DNA of 64,000 bases, taken from positions 10,062-74,061 of the forward strand of contig JAZSNL010000013.1 in the NCBI GenBank assembly GCA_045536365.1, given 5' to 3'. The translations under genes and the position numbers were made by a program. This DNA comes from JAZSNL01 sp045536365. GTDB lineage: Bacteria > Bacillota_I > Bacilli_A > ML615J-28 > CAG-313. The notes beneath the pieces were generated by a model. The model was given only the letters and a program-made list of their open reading frames with translations. It did no database searches and had not been told where the DNA came from. Positions 1 to 8,144 of this stretch are shown piece by piece; the first letter of the stretch is position 1, and the number at the start of each line of letters is the position of its first letter.

Positions 1-2
1 TT

Positions 3-131
3 GCAGGAGCACTTGCAATTGGCGGTGGAGTAACAGTAGTTGTAGGTATTGCTGGAGCAGTAGCAATTTATTATTTAGGAGAGTTATTAGATTATGGTTG
101 GTCAGAACTTAAAAAAGCATTGTTCGAATAA
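3..131 (+). CDS. C-terminal tail of a Gly-rich hydrophobic protein (5' truncated)
   Basis: An open frame runs in from the left edge and stops at TAA 129-131, giving 42 residues. The visible part is an alternating Gly/Ala/Val/Ile segment followed by a short tail containing LLDYGWSELKKALFE. Gly-zipper segments of this kind occur at the C-termini of secreted pore-forming toxins, but also in phage and bacteriocin-like proteins, so the family cannot be named from this fragment. The next gene starts inside it (38-bp overlap), so the two are probably co-translated. A toxin/immunity relationship is an inference only. Confidence 0.5.
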   Translation, partial: AGALAIGGGVTVVVGIAGAVAIYYLGELLDYGWSELKKALFE

Positions 132-603
132 AAAGATTATAATTTATCAAATGCCTTTGTTTGAAAGAATAATGGGATTAATTTCAGCAATTGTATTAAC
201 ATCAATCCCAGTAATTTGTTTATTTATTGGTGTAGAAAAAACATTTGCTATGGCTATTCTTTTATTAGTTATGTTGATGTATGATATTTTTATGGTTTTT
301 TGTGCATTTAAGACATATATATGTTTAGATGTGAGCAACAAAAAAATAATAATTAGAGAATTTCCAGGCATCAAGAAGCAAGAATTACCATTGGATAATT
401 TGAAAGAACTTAAAATCTCTGATGGAACACAATATAAAAATTTATTTACAATAGACATAAATTATGTTGGATATTCTAAAAAAATAAATTCTTGGTCTAC
501 ACATCCATCATGTAGGTTAGCAATGTTTAATGTTTATGGAAGACAAACAAAGCGATTAAAAAAATTTATTATAAAATGTGAAAAAAATTTAAAAAACTGC
601 TAA
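94..603 (+). CDS. Two-TM membrane protein with a PH-like C-terminal domain; possible immunity protein
   Basis: The product has 169 residues. Two closely spaced hydrophobic helices (about residues 24-46 and 50-74) are followed by a roughly 95-residue soluble domain rich in beta-type residues, an architecture like small bacterial PH-domain/YcxB-like membrane proteins. The start at 94 has an AGGAG about 11 bases upstream. A second in-frame ATG at 151 also precedes the first helix and cannot be excluded. The gene overlaps the upstream Gly-rich frame, an arrangement seen for immunity genes behind toxin genes. I do not recognise a specific family, and the immunity role is inference from position. 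Confidence 0.6.
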   Translation: MVGQNLKKHCSNKKIIIYQMPLFERIMGLISAIVLTSIPVICLFIGVEKTFAMAILLLVMLMYDIFMVFCAFKTYICLDVSNKKIIIREFPGIKKQELPLDNLKELKISDGTQYKNLFTIDINYVGYSKKINSWSTHPSCRLAMFNVYGRQTKRLKKFIIKCEKNLKNC

Positions 604-620
604 ACTTTATCTAGCAATAA

Positions 621-660
621 AAGCGGGTATACTTTAATCGGTATATCTGCTTTTTCTTTT
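621..660 (+). terminator. Rho-independent terminator
   Basis: A 10-bp stem (623-632 with 641-650, two G-U pairs) is extended by two A-T pairs and followed by a T-rich tract. It ends the 94-603 gene. Its right arm is identical to that of the terminator at 1351-1390. Confidence 0.8.
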
Positions 661-734
661 TGATAAAAAGCGAAAACTGGATATCCTAGTGGCGCAAGTA
701 TTTCAAAAATACTAGCGTAGTGTTGTATTTTTCT

Positions 735-762
735 TATCCTGCCTTAATATTAAGGCAGGATA
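735..762. repeat. 28-bp perfect palindrome
   Basis: Bases 735-762 equal their own reverse complement over 28 bp (half-site TATCCTGCCTTAAT). No T-run follows, so it is not an obvious intrinsic terminator. It could be a regulatory or recombination site, or an RNA hairpin left from a lost gene. Confidence 0.75.
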
Positions 763-787
763 TAACAATTAAATAACAAATAACGAT

Positions 788-822
788 AGATATGTCATAT
801 AAGATGGCATATCTTTTTTTGT
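788..822 (+). terminator. Orphan Rho-independent terminator
   Basis: An 11-bp stem (788-798 with 804-814, one G-U pair) and a 5-base loop are followed by seven T residues. No gene in the plus direction ends just before it, so it is probably left over from a lost gene. Confidence 0.7.
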
Positions 823-853
823 AATATTTTGACTTTCGTTCGACAAATCAGAT

Positions 854-1084
854 AAAAACGTAAAACCTTTTACTCCTAACTTTCCATATATAGTGTAGGG
901 AGTATTTTTATTTTCCTTTAATAATGAACGTGGAAGAAAAAAATATTTTAATAAATTTTTATAAAACACCCGTACAAAACACAACTGCTTTTCCATATAT
1001 AGTGAGGTCATTTTTTAAATTTTTAAAAATATTTTCTAAAAACACGCCTACAAAACACAGTAAACTTTCCATATATAGTGTGGG
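854..1084. repeat. Three imperfect direct repeats of about 48 bp
   Basis: Three units carry the core TTCCATATATAGTG followed by a G-rich triplet. They lie at about 854-902, 961-1011 and 1035-1084. The last two also share an upstream block with ACAAAACACA. Spacing is unequal (about 107 and 74 bp) and there are no CRISPR-like equal spacers. This may be a dispersed intergenic repeat family. Confidence 0.65.
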
Positions 1085-1350
1085 ATAATCTTCTCTACAA
1101 GTAATTTAAATATGAAAAGTTAGAAAAAGGAGTTGATGTTAATGATATAATTATCTAATTTATTTTATTAAAATGTAGTATTATACGAAGCAAATATATT
1201 TTACCAACTAGCAAACATACAAGGAAATGAGATTAAAATTAATAAAGAAAGTGTTGCAAATTAACTTTTTTATAGTATGTATGTGAGTATTAATAAATAA
1301 AGTGGTTAATATGAAAAAATGTTATAAGTATTAAATTTTATATTGTGTTA

Positions 1351-1390
1351 AGAGTAGATATACAATAAATGGTATATCTGCTTTTTTATT
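1351..1390 (+). terminator. Rho-independent terminator, near-copy of the one at 621
   Basis: The stem 1354-1363 pairs fully with 1372-1381 (one T-G pair), followed by TTTTTT. The right arm GTATATCTGC is identical to that at 641-650, suggesting that the 3' end of an upstream gene was once duplicated here. Confidence 0.75.
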
Positions 1391-1441
1391 AATTATTACA
1401 TGTTTTTATGTTGCAAAAAAGAAGAAAATATGTTGAAAATA

Positions 1442-1466
1442 TGGTAAAATAGTTGCATACGCAACT
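1442..1466 (+). promoter_or_regulatory. marR promoter (extended -10) with overlapping inverted-repeat operator
   Basis: TGG-TAAAAT (1442-1450) is an extended -10 box without a good -35. Immediately downstream lies AGTTGCATACGCAACT (1451-1466), a perfect inverted repeat of GTTGC half-sites covering the expected start of transcription. MarR proteins typically bind such repeats and repress their own operon, so autoregulation is likely. Confidence 0.75.
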
Positions 1467-1480
1467 AATAGGAGAATATT

Positions 1481-1942
1481 ATGAAAAAAGTAAGTAGATT
1501 TATTAATGTTATTGCAAGATGTGCATCACAGTATAGATCAGTTGAATTTGAAGAAATAGGATTAAATGGTTCAAATCATATGTATATTTTTTACTTGTGT
1601 AGACATCCTGGAGTATCACAAGAACAATTGTCAAAGTTATTACATGTCAATAAGAGTAATGTTACAAGAAGTTTAAGGTGTTTAGAGGAAGATGGTTTTA
1701 TTTATCGATGTGTTAATGAAAAGGATAAAAGAAATTATTGTATTTATCCTACTGAAAAAGCTAAGGGAATATTACCTTTTTTGGTTGAAAAGATTGATAA
1801 ATGGAATGAAATAATTTCTAATGGATTAACAGAGGAAGAATCTGAAGTATTATATGAATTGTTAAAAAAAGTTGCGGTTAACGCAACACTATATGATGAA
1901 AAAATGAAGGAGGGATTAGAAGAAGATGAAGCGAATTCTTAA
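1481..1942 (+). CDS. MarR-family transcriptional regulator
   Basis: This 153-residue protein has the size and composition of MarR winged-helix regulators. The recognition region is about residues 45-100, with SQEQLSKLLHVNKSNVTRSL as the helix-turn-helix and a wing containing EKDKRNYCIYPTEKA. Flanking helices would form the dimer interface. AGGAG precedes the ATG. It overlaps the following ABC exporter gene by 17 bp, so it very probably controls that exporter in response to a small molecule. An inverted repeat matching its likely operator lies in the promoter at 1451-1466. A second copy of the half-sites with wider spacing lies inside the end of this gene at 1871-1887. Confidence 0.92.
   Translation: MKKVSRFINVIARCASQYRSVEFEEIGLNGSNHMYIFYLCRHPGVSQEQLSKLLHVNKSNVTRSLRCLEEDGFIYRCVNEKDKRNYCIYPTEKAKGILPFLVEKIDKWNEIISNGLTEEESEVLYELLKKVAVNATLYDEKMKEGLEEDEANS
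1871..1887. promoter_or_regulatory. Second GTTGC/GCAAC inverted repeat inside the marR 3' end
   Basis: GTTGCG-GTTAA-CGCAAC uses the same half-sites as the promoter operator, but the GTTGC/GCAAC halves are 7 rather than 4 bp apart. It lies 39 bp before the start of the first ABC gene and might be a secondary regulator site. A chance match is possible. Confidence 0.35.
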
Positions 1943-3644
1943 ATATGTAAAAAAATATCTTTTGAGAATAAGTTTTGGATTGACAATTAAAATAGTTGGA
2001 ACTTTATTTGATTTGATAATCCCATACATTCTATCTTATATTATCGATGATGTAGTGCCATTAAAGAATAATATGTTAGTTCTTAAATATGGAGTAATAA
2101 TGTTATTATCAGCAATATGTTGTTTCTTATTTAATGTTATTGCAAATCAAATGGCCGCAAAAGTTGCGATGAAAGTTACAAAAGATGTAAGAAAAGATTT
2201 ATTTAATAAAATACTTAGTTTAAGTTCAAGACAATGTGATGAAGTAAGTATTCCTTCACTTGTATCAAGAATGACAACTGATACTTATAATATTCATCAT
2301 ATGGTCGGAATGATGCAAAGAATTGGGGTAAGAGCTCCTATTTTAATGATTGGTGGTATTTGTATAACTCTTACAATTAATAAACCAATGACATTAGTAT
2401 TACTTGCATTACTTCCTATACTTGGAGTATTATCTGTTCTAATGTCTAAATTAGGTGTTCCTATTTACGCAAAATTACAACTTGCAATAGATGATTTAGT
2501 AAGATCAATAAGAGAAAATATCAGTGGTATTAGAGTTATTAAGGCTTTATCAAAAGAAAAAGAAGAAAAAGAAAAATATGATAAAGTTAATAAGAAAGTT
2601 ATTGATTTAGAATTAAAATCAGGTTATTTAATGGCAAGAATTAGTCCGATTATGAATGTATTGTTAAATGTTGGGTTAGTAGTAGTTATTATTATAGGAG
2701 CATATCAAGTTAATGAAGGTAATTTATTACCTGGTAAGGTTCTTGCGTTTACAACATATTTTTCATTTATTTTAAATGCAATGTTAACAATAACAAGAAT
2801 ATTCGTTATTTTAACAAGATCTGCAGCATCTGCTTCAAGAATTGATTATGTTATGAATTTAAAAGAAGATTTAGAAGTAGAGGATATTGAAATTGATGAA
2901 AATATTACATCACATATTTATTTTGAAAATGTTGATTTTTCATACAACAAAAAAGAACTAAATATTGAAAATATTAGTTTTTCACTTAATAAAGGACAAA
3001 GTATTGGGATTATTGGACCTACAGGAAGTGGTAAGACAACATTAATTAATCTTTTAATGAGATTTTATGATGTTGATAATGGAAGAATTTTAATTAATGG
3101 AAGAAATATTAAAAGTATTAATCCTAAGGAATTAAAGAAAATGTTTGGGGTAGTATTCCAAAATGATATGTTATTTTCTAATACAATAAGAGAAAATATT
3201 GATTTTGGCAGAAATTTAACAGATGAACAAATTGATAATGCTGCAAAATATGCACAAGCTAAATCATTTATTGAAAATCAACCAAATGGATATGAAACAG
3301 TTTTAGCTGCAAAAGGAACTAACCTTTCTGGTGGACAAAGACAAAGGGTTTTAATTGCAAGAGCACTTGCAGGTAATCCGGAAATCTTAATATTAGATGA
3401 CTCTTCATCTGCTTTGGATTATAAAACTGATGCTGCATTAAGAAAGGAAATAAGAGATAATTTTAAAGATATAACACAAATTATTGTTACACAAAGAGTT
3501 TCTACCGCAATGCATTGTGATTATGTATTAATGATTGATGAAGGAAGAGAATTAGCATTTGGTACTCATGAAGAATTATTAGAAAATAATGAAGATTATC
3601 AAAATCTTAATAAAATTCAAATGGGAGGTGGGTTAAATGAGTAA
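1926..3644 (+). CDS. ABC exporter subunit with the degenerate ATP site (heterodimeric multidrug type)
   Basis: The product has 572 residues. An N-terminal six-helix type I exporter domain (about 15-310) is followed by an ATPase domain with Walker A GPTGSGKTT, signature LSGGQRQR and Walker B ILILDDSSSALD. The catalytic Glu after Walker B is Asp, and the switch His is Gln (TQR). These are the changes known in the inactive-site subunit of heterodimeric exporters such as LmrC/BmrC/TM287. It overlaps the partner gene by 8 bp and the marR gene by 17 bp. Export of drugs or other amphiphilic compounds is likely, but the substrate cannot be read from sequence. Confidence 0.92.
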   Translation: MKRILKYVKKYLLRISFGLTIKIVGTLFDLIIPYILSYIIDDVVPLKNNMLVLKYGVIMLLSAICCFLFNVIANQMAAKVAMKVTKDVRKDLFNKILSLSSRQCDEVSIPSLVSRMTTDTYNIHHMVGMMQRIGVRAPILMIGGICITLTINKPMTLVLLALLPILGVLSVLMSKLGVPIYAKLQLAIDDLVRSIRENISGIRVIKALSKEKEEKEKYDKVNKKVIDLELKSGYLMARISPIMNVLLNVGLVVVIIIGAYQVNEGNLLPGKVLAFTTYFSFILNAMLTITRIFVILTRSAASASRIDYVMNLKEDLEVEDIEIDENITSHIYFENVDFSYNKKELNIENISFSLNKGQSIGIIGPTGSGKTTLINLLMRFYDVDNGRILINGRNIKSINPKELKKMFGVVFQNDMLFSNTIRENIDFGRNLTDEQIDNAAKYAQAKSFIENQPNGYETVLAAKGTNLSGGQRQRVLIARALAGNPEILILDDSSSALDYKTDAALRKEIRDNFKDITQIIVTQRVSTAMHCDYVLMIDEGRELAFGTHEELLENNEDYQNLNKIQMGGGLNE

Positions 3645-5412
3645 TAACAGAAGAGGTGTTGGTCGAGTTTTTGCAAAACCAAAAAATCGAAAATATGTTA
3701 TTAAGAGACTTGCTGCTTATTTGAGTAAATTTATTGTTTGGTTTATTATTGCATTTGCATTAATGTTATTATCTAATATCTTTTCTCTATTAGGTCCTGA
3801 TATTTTGGGTAAAACTATTGGAGCAATGGGAGAAGAAGTAATTGATTTTAAAGTAATATATAAATATGCAATAATGTTAATAGGGTTTTATGTTGGTTCA
3901 GCAATATTTTCATTCTTATTATCTATTTTGATGATTAAAATAAGTAAGAAAATTGTTTATACTTTAAGAAAAGATGCATTTGAAAAATTAGTTTATTTAA
4001 AAGTTAATTATTTTGATACTAAACAAACAGGTGATATTATAAGTATTATATCTTATGATATTGATACATTAAATACTTCATTATCAAGTGATTTGATTCA
4101 TATTTGTACTAGTGCAATTACAATTGTTGGTTCTTTAGTTATGATGTTAAGAATTTCACCTGTGTTAGTGCTTGTCTTTTTAATAACTATTCCTATTTCG
4201 TTATTATTTACTAGATTTATGTTAAAGAGAACTCATTCTTTATTTAAACAAAGATCAAAAACACTTGGTGAATTAAACGGATATGTTGAAGAAATGATAA
4301 CAGGTAGTAAAACAATTAAAGCATATGGAATGGAAGAAAGCATTTTTGAAGAATTTAATCAATATAATGATACTGCTGTTAATACTGGATATAGAGCTGA
4401 ATATTATGGTAGTATAACAGGTCCTGGTATTAATTTTGTTAACAATTTATCAATGACATTAATATGCATGTTTGGTTCTATTTTATTTATTAGTGGAAAT
4501 ATGAGTCTTGAATCATTATCTTCATTTGTTTTATATTCAAGAAAATTCTCAGGTCCAATTAATGAAATAGCTAATATCTTTGTTGATATTCAATCAGCTT
4601 TTGCTGCTGCAGAAAGAGTATTTATGTTAATCGATGAAGAAAAAGAAAAAGATGATGTTAAAGATGCGGTTGAATTAGAAGAAGTTAATGGTGATATTAG
4701 ATTCAAGCATGTGAAATTTGGATATAATAAAAATAAAACAATTATTAAAAATTTAAATTTCAATGCAGATGCAGGAAAAGTTATTGCAATAGTGGGTCCT
4801 ACTGGTGCAGGTAAAACGACAATAATTAATTTATTGATGAGATTCTATGATATTCAAGATGGAGAAGTTACTTTAGATAATACTAGTATTTATGATATTA
4901 AACGAGCATCATTAAGAAAACAATATGCAATGGTATTACAAGATACTTGGTTATTCCAAGGAACAGTTAAAGAAAATATTGCATATGGTAAAAAAGATGC
5001 AACTGATGAAGAAATTATTGCCGCTGCAAAAGCTGCTCATATTCATAATTTCATTATGAGATTACCAGATCAGTATGATACTATTTTATTAGAAGATGGA
5101 ATTAATATTTCCAAAGGTCAAAAACAATTACTAACTATTGCAAGAGCAATGTTATTAGAATCTAATTTATTAATTCTTGATGAAGCAACATCAAACGTAG
5201 ATACAAAAACTGAAGTAGAAATTCAATATGCAATGAAGGAATTAATGAAAGATAAAACATGTTTTATTATTGCTCATCGATTATCTACAATTCAAAATGC
5301 TGATTTAATATTAGTTGTTAATAATGGTAATATTATTGAAAAAGGAACTCATGAACAATTAATAAATAAAAAAGGCTTTTATCATGAATTATATTATTCT
5401 CAATTCTCTTAA
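3637..5412 (+). CDS. ABC exporter subunit with the catalytic ATP site
   Basis: This 591-residue protein is the partner of the preceding subunit. It has six membrane helices (about 25-330) and an ATPase domain with Walker A GPTGAGKTT, Walker B LLILDEATSNVD carrying the catalytic Glu, and switch His (IIAHRLST). Its signature is ISKGQKQ rather than LSGGQ, as expected for the subunit that contributes the weak signature to the degenerate site (LmrD/BmrD-like). Together the pair should form one active and one inactive ATP site. AGGTGGG precedes the ATG. Confidence 0.92.
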   Translation: MSNNRRGVGRVFAKPKNRKYVIKRLAAYLSKFIVWFIIAFALMLLSNIFSLLGPDILGKTIGAMGEEVIDFKVIYKYAIMLIGFYVGSAIFSFLLSILMIKISKKIVYTLRKDAFEKLVYLKVNYFDTKQTGDIISIISYDIDTLNTSLSSDLIHICTSAITIVGSLVMMLRISPVLVLVFLITIPISLLFTRFMLKRTHSLFKQRSKTLGELNGYVEEMITGSKTIKAYGMEESIFEEFNQYNDTAVNTGYRAEYYGSITGPGINFVNNLSMTLICMFGSILFISGNMSLESLSSFVLYSRKFSGPINEIANIFVDIQSAFAAAERVFMLIDEEKEKDDVKDAVELEEVNGDIRFKHVKFGYNKNKTIIKNLNFNADAGKVIAIVGPTGAGKTTIINLLMRFYDIQDGEVTLDNTSIYDIKRASLRKQYAMVLQDTWLFQGTVKENIAYGKKDATDEEIIAAAKAAHIHNFIMRLPDQYDTILLEDGINISKGQKQLLTIARAMLLESNLLILDEATSNVDTKTEVEIQYAMKELMKDKTCFIIAHRLSTIQNADLILVVNNGNIIEKGTHEQLINKKGFYHELYYSQFS

Positions 5413-5423
5413 TTAGGTATTAT

Positions 5424-5996
5424 ATGGTAATAAAATTAAAATATGGTAATACAAATACTTTTTTAATTAAAGGAACAAATGGATATTTATTAATAGATAC
5501 TGATTATATTAAAACATTAGATCTTTTCTATAAAGCAATTAAAAAAGAAAACATTCAAATATCTGATATTAACTATATAATTAGTACTCATTATCATCCT
5601 GATCATGTAGGAATAGTAAGTGAATTAATGAATAAAGGAATTAAATTAGTAGTATTGGATTCACAATATGATTATGTTCATTTTTCTGATAAAATATTAA
5701 ATTTTAAACCAATTGATGTAGATAAAGCAATTATTTTAAATATTGAAAACGGTAAAGAATTTTTAAAATCAATTGGAATTAATGGACAAATTATTAAAAC
5801 AACTAGTCATAGTGAAGATAGTATTTCAATAATTCTTGATACAGGTGAATGTTTTGTTGGTGATTTAGAACCTTATGAGTATATAAGTGCATATGAGTCT
5901 AATGATAAATTAAAAAATGATTGGGATAATATTAAAAAATATAATCCTAAAGTTATATATTATTCACATATTAATAGTAAAATTTTTAATTATTAA
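5424..5996 (+). CDS. MBL-fold metallo-hydrolase
   Basis: This 190-residue metallo-beta-lactamase-fold protein has the metal ligands in order: HYHPDH (about residues 53-58), the His in TTSHSEDS, the Asp in GDLEP and the final His in YYSH. The hydrolase is therefore probably active with two metal ions. The substrate is unknown. The gene begins 11 bp after the exporter and probably ends the marR operon. The Shine-Dalgarno (TTAGGT) is weak. Confidence 0.88.
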   Translation: MVIKLKYGNTNTFLIKGTNGYLLIDTDYIKTLDLFYKAIKKENIQISDINYIISTHYHPDHVGIVSELMNKGIKLVVLDSQYDYVHFSDKILNFKPIDVDKAIILNIENGKEFLKSIGINGQIIKTTSHSEDSISIILDTGECFVGDLEPYEYISAYESNDKLKNDWDNIKKYNPKVIYYSHINSKIFNY

Positions 5997-6004
5997 AAAT
6001 AAAT

Positions 6005-6040
6005 AAAAAAACAGTAAATGAATATTCATTTACTGTTTTT
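6005..6040. terminator. Bidirectional terminator between convergent genes
   Basis: ACAGTAAATGA pairs perfectly with TCATTTACTGT (6011-6036), with A-runs on the left and T-runs on the right. It serves the plus-strand MBL gene and the minus-strand GtrA-like gene, whose stop codon lies inside the stem. Confidence 0.88.
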
Positions 6041-6440
6041 CATTTAATGTATCACATGTATTACGATATACAAAATATCTTGTCCATAAGAATTCTAAAA
6101 TAAAATTGCATATCATTGTTACAATAAGAACAATATAATCAAATACACCTGCTTTTTCAGCTAAGTTTCCTAATATTGTAGAAATAGGAGTAAAAAATGC
6201 ATAAAATAGTAGTACTAATAACATTGCTTTTGGAACATTAGTAGCTGCTTTAAAAGTAACTTTTCGATTAATTGTAAAGTTCCAAAGAATTGATAATAAC
6301 AAACTTACTAAATAACTTATCCAATATCCTATTTTTAATAGATCATTAAGTAATGCGAAAGAGGCTATTTGAATAAGTCCTGCACTTATTGAAATTATTG
6401 TAAATTTAATGATTCTAATTATTTCTTTTTTCTTATTCAT
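6030..6440 (-). CDS. GtrA-like four-helix membrane protein
   Basis: The 136-residue product is almost entirely four membrane helices. It has the GtrA-family pattern: a first helix with IQIASFALLNDLL, then WNFTINRKVTFKA between helices two and three, and a C-terminal FLWTRYFVYR. GtrA-like proteins are linked to translocation of lipid-linked sugars for surface glycans. The gene starts one base into the stop of the upstream GNAT gene (TAATG), so the two are translationally coupled. Confidence 0.85.
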   Translation of the reverse strand: MNKKKEIIRIIKFTIISISAGLIQIASFALLNDLLKIGYWISYLVSLLLSILWNFTINRKVTFKAATNVPKAMLLVLLFYAFFTPISTILGNLAEKAGVFDYIVLIVTMICNFILEFLWTRYFVYRNTCDTLNEKQ

Positions 6441-7561
6441 TAGATTTCCTTAGTAAAACAACGACGACGTTTATGTTGTCTTGCGTCAAATGTTTTCCAC
6501 ATGCTTTGAACAGCTGTGTTTGTTTCAAGTTCAGGGCCTGTTTCTAAGTATTTAACATTGTTGTCGCGACATACTTTGGCGAGATGGTTAATTATAATTG
6601 CTGGAAGACCTTTTGATTGATATTCTGGTTGTACTGCAATAAAGAACATTTCAAGTGTATCATTTTGTTTTTTTAAGGCTTTTAATAGTCTAAATATACC
6701 AAATGGTAATAATTTTCCGTTGGATTTCTTTAATGCTTTTGCAATACTAGGTACTAATACAGCAAATCCAATTATTTTATCATCTTTATCTTTAATTGAA
6801 CAGATGTATCTTAGATTAACAATAGGGATGTAATCTGCTATTGCTTTATTAATAACATCATCAGTTAATGGAACAGTTCCATATAGTTTAGAAAACGCTA
6901 TATCTATTACTTTAAAGGCTTCTTTTGCATCTTTTTGTAATTCTTTTCTTTTTGTATATGTGATTAGTGAATAATTATTATGTTCTAATAATCTGTTTGA
7001 AATTTTTTCGAATTTTTCATCAATTGTAGTTGGGACTTTTAATTGATATTCAACCCAGTCTATATCTTTAGTAAAACCTAGTTTTTCCATATGTTTTAAA
7101 TAGTATGGATGATTATAGAATGTTATTGACATATTTAATTCATCAAATCCTTCTACTAACATACCTTCATGATCCATATCTGTAAAACCGATAGGACCCA
7201 TAATAGTAGAATGTGAATTTTGTTTTCCCCAATTAATGACTTCGTTCATTAAAGCTTCTGATACTTCATAGTCATCAATGAAATCAAAACGGGTAAATCT
7301 TATCGCATTTTGATTCCATTTTTCATTATATGCGTGATTTATTAAACCAGCGATTCTTCCAACGATTTTATTATCTTTATATGCAAGAAATAACTTAGTT
7401 TCGCAGAATTCATATGCCGGATTATCGTGTTTAGTGAAAGTGGCTATTTCATCAGAGAATAAAAATGGGACATAGTATGGATTATCCTTATATAAAGTGT
7501 TAGGAAAGTTGACCCATTTTTTAAGATCTTTTTTCGTTTTTACTTCTAAAATTTTTACCAT
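6440..7561 (-). CDS. GNAT-fold N-acetyltransferase-like protein
   Basis: This 373-residue protein resembles the long GNAT-like acyltransferases of Firmicutes and Bacteroidetes. The N-terminal half contains DNPYYVPFLFSDE and KDNKIVGRIAGLI. The C-terminal half contains a typical acetyl-CoA fold with FFIAVQPEYQSKGLPAIIINHL. The substrate is unknown. It is transcribed leftward with the GtrA-like gene and preceded by AGGTGATTT on the coding strand. Confidence 0.8.
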   Translation of the reverse strand: MVKILEVKTKKDLKKWVNFPNTLYKDNPYYVPFLFSDEIATFTKHDNPAYEFCETKLFLAYKDNKIVGRIAGLINHAYNEKWNQNAIRFTRFDFIDDYEVSEALMNEVINWGKQNSHSTIMGPIGFTDMDHEGMLVEGFDELNMSITFYNHPYYLKHMEKLGFTKDIDWVEYQLKVPTTIDEKFEKISNRLLEHNNYSLITYTKRKELQKDAKEAFKVIDIAFSKLYGTVPLTDDVINKAIADYIPIVNLRYICSIKDKDDKIIGFAVLVPSIAKALKKSNGKLLPFGIFRLLKALKKQNDTLEMFFIAVQPEYQSKGLPAIIINHLAKVCRDNNVKYLETGPELETNTAVQSMWKTFDARQHKRRRCFTKEI

Positions 7562-7643
7562 AAATCACCTTTTTTGAATAAATTGGGCTAAAAAGCTCAT
7601 ATTAAGTATATCACTTTTTTATTAAATTGTCAAAAAGTTGAAA

Positions 7644-7676
7644 AAAACGTCAATTTTTTGAATTGGCGTTTTTTGA
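7644..7676 (-). terminator. Terminator of queT
   Basis: A nine-base stem (7647-7655 with 7661-7669, one G-U pair) is flanked by an A-run on the left and a T-run on the right. It lies just past the queT stop and works on the minus strand. It might work in both directions. Confidence 0.8.
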
Positions 7677-7681
7677 TAAAT

Positions 7682-8140
7682 TTAGATCATTTTTTTAAAT
7701 ATTTCTTTTTTTCTTAATGATAAAAAGATAATTAATCCTATAATCATAACTACTGCTTCACCTAATAATACCCATGCTGCATTTATTAAAAAAGGTGTAT
7801 TATAAACAATAGATAATTCTATACCTACTAATATTGTGTTAGTTAATATTGGATAAATAGTTGAAATATAAATATTTTTTGTCTTATACATTAAGATTCC
7901 CGCAAGTAAGGTTGCGGTAGTTCCAAAGGCAATATCATATAATACCATAGGACTAAAGAAATTAGATATTAAACATCCAATTGTTAAACTAATAACATAT
8001 TCTTTTTTATATAAACATAAAAACATTAATATTTCAGATATTCTAAATTGAATTGTTTCATAAGAAAAAGGATTGATAACTGTTAAAACAACATAAAGAG
8101 TTGAAACAATGGCAATCCTTGTAATTTTGTTAGTATCCAT
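7682..8140 (-). CDS. queT: Queuosine precursor transporter QueT
   Basis: This 152-residue ECF-type substrate-binding membrane protein of the QueT family has about five membrane helices. The pattern YETIQFRISEILMFLCLYKK followed by GCLISNFFSP is typical of the family. It should bring in preQ1 or another queuine precursor together with a shared ECF module that is not in this window. A longer frame to 8221 exists, but the ATG at 8140 is preceded by AAGGAGG and lies directly behind a preQ1 riboswitch, which fixes both start and function. Confidence 0.92.
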   Translation of the reverse strand: MDTNKITRIAIVSTLYVVLTVINPFSYETIQFRISEILMFLCLYKKEYVISLTIGCLISNFFSPMVLYDIAFGTTATLLAGILMYKTKNIYISTIYPILTNTILVGIELSIVYNTPFLINAAWVLLGEAVVMIIGLIIFLSLRKKEIFKKMI

Positions 8141-8144
8141 ATTT

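Larger units (their letters stand above)
604..1480. other. 877-bp gene-free region with decayed-looking sequence
   Basis: No convincing gene lies here. The region holds three terminator-like hairpins (621-660, 788-820, 1351-1390), a 28-bp palindrome (735-762), three imperfect direct repeats (about 854-902, 961-1011 and 1035-1084) and the marR promoter at its end. An 80-residue minus-strand frame (769-1011) exists, but it is built from the repeats. A 30-codon protein-like stretch without a start (about 1172-1264, including LYEANIFYQLANIQGNEIK) looks like a gene remnant. The picture fits repeated duplication and loss at an operon end. Confidence 0.6.

Noticed and set aside
769..1011. 80-residue minus-strand frame
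   Set aside because: It overlaps the direct repeats and the orphan terminator, has no convincing ribosome site, and its repeated peptide pieces mirror the DNA repeats. It is more likely repeat-derived than a gene.
854..1084. CRISPR-like array
   Set aside because: Only three imperfect repeats, unequal distances and no cas genes.
1172..1264. Short protein-like frame (LYEANIFYQLANIQ)
   Set aside because: No start codon or ribosome site and a stop just upstream. At most a remnant of a lost gene.
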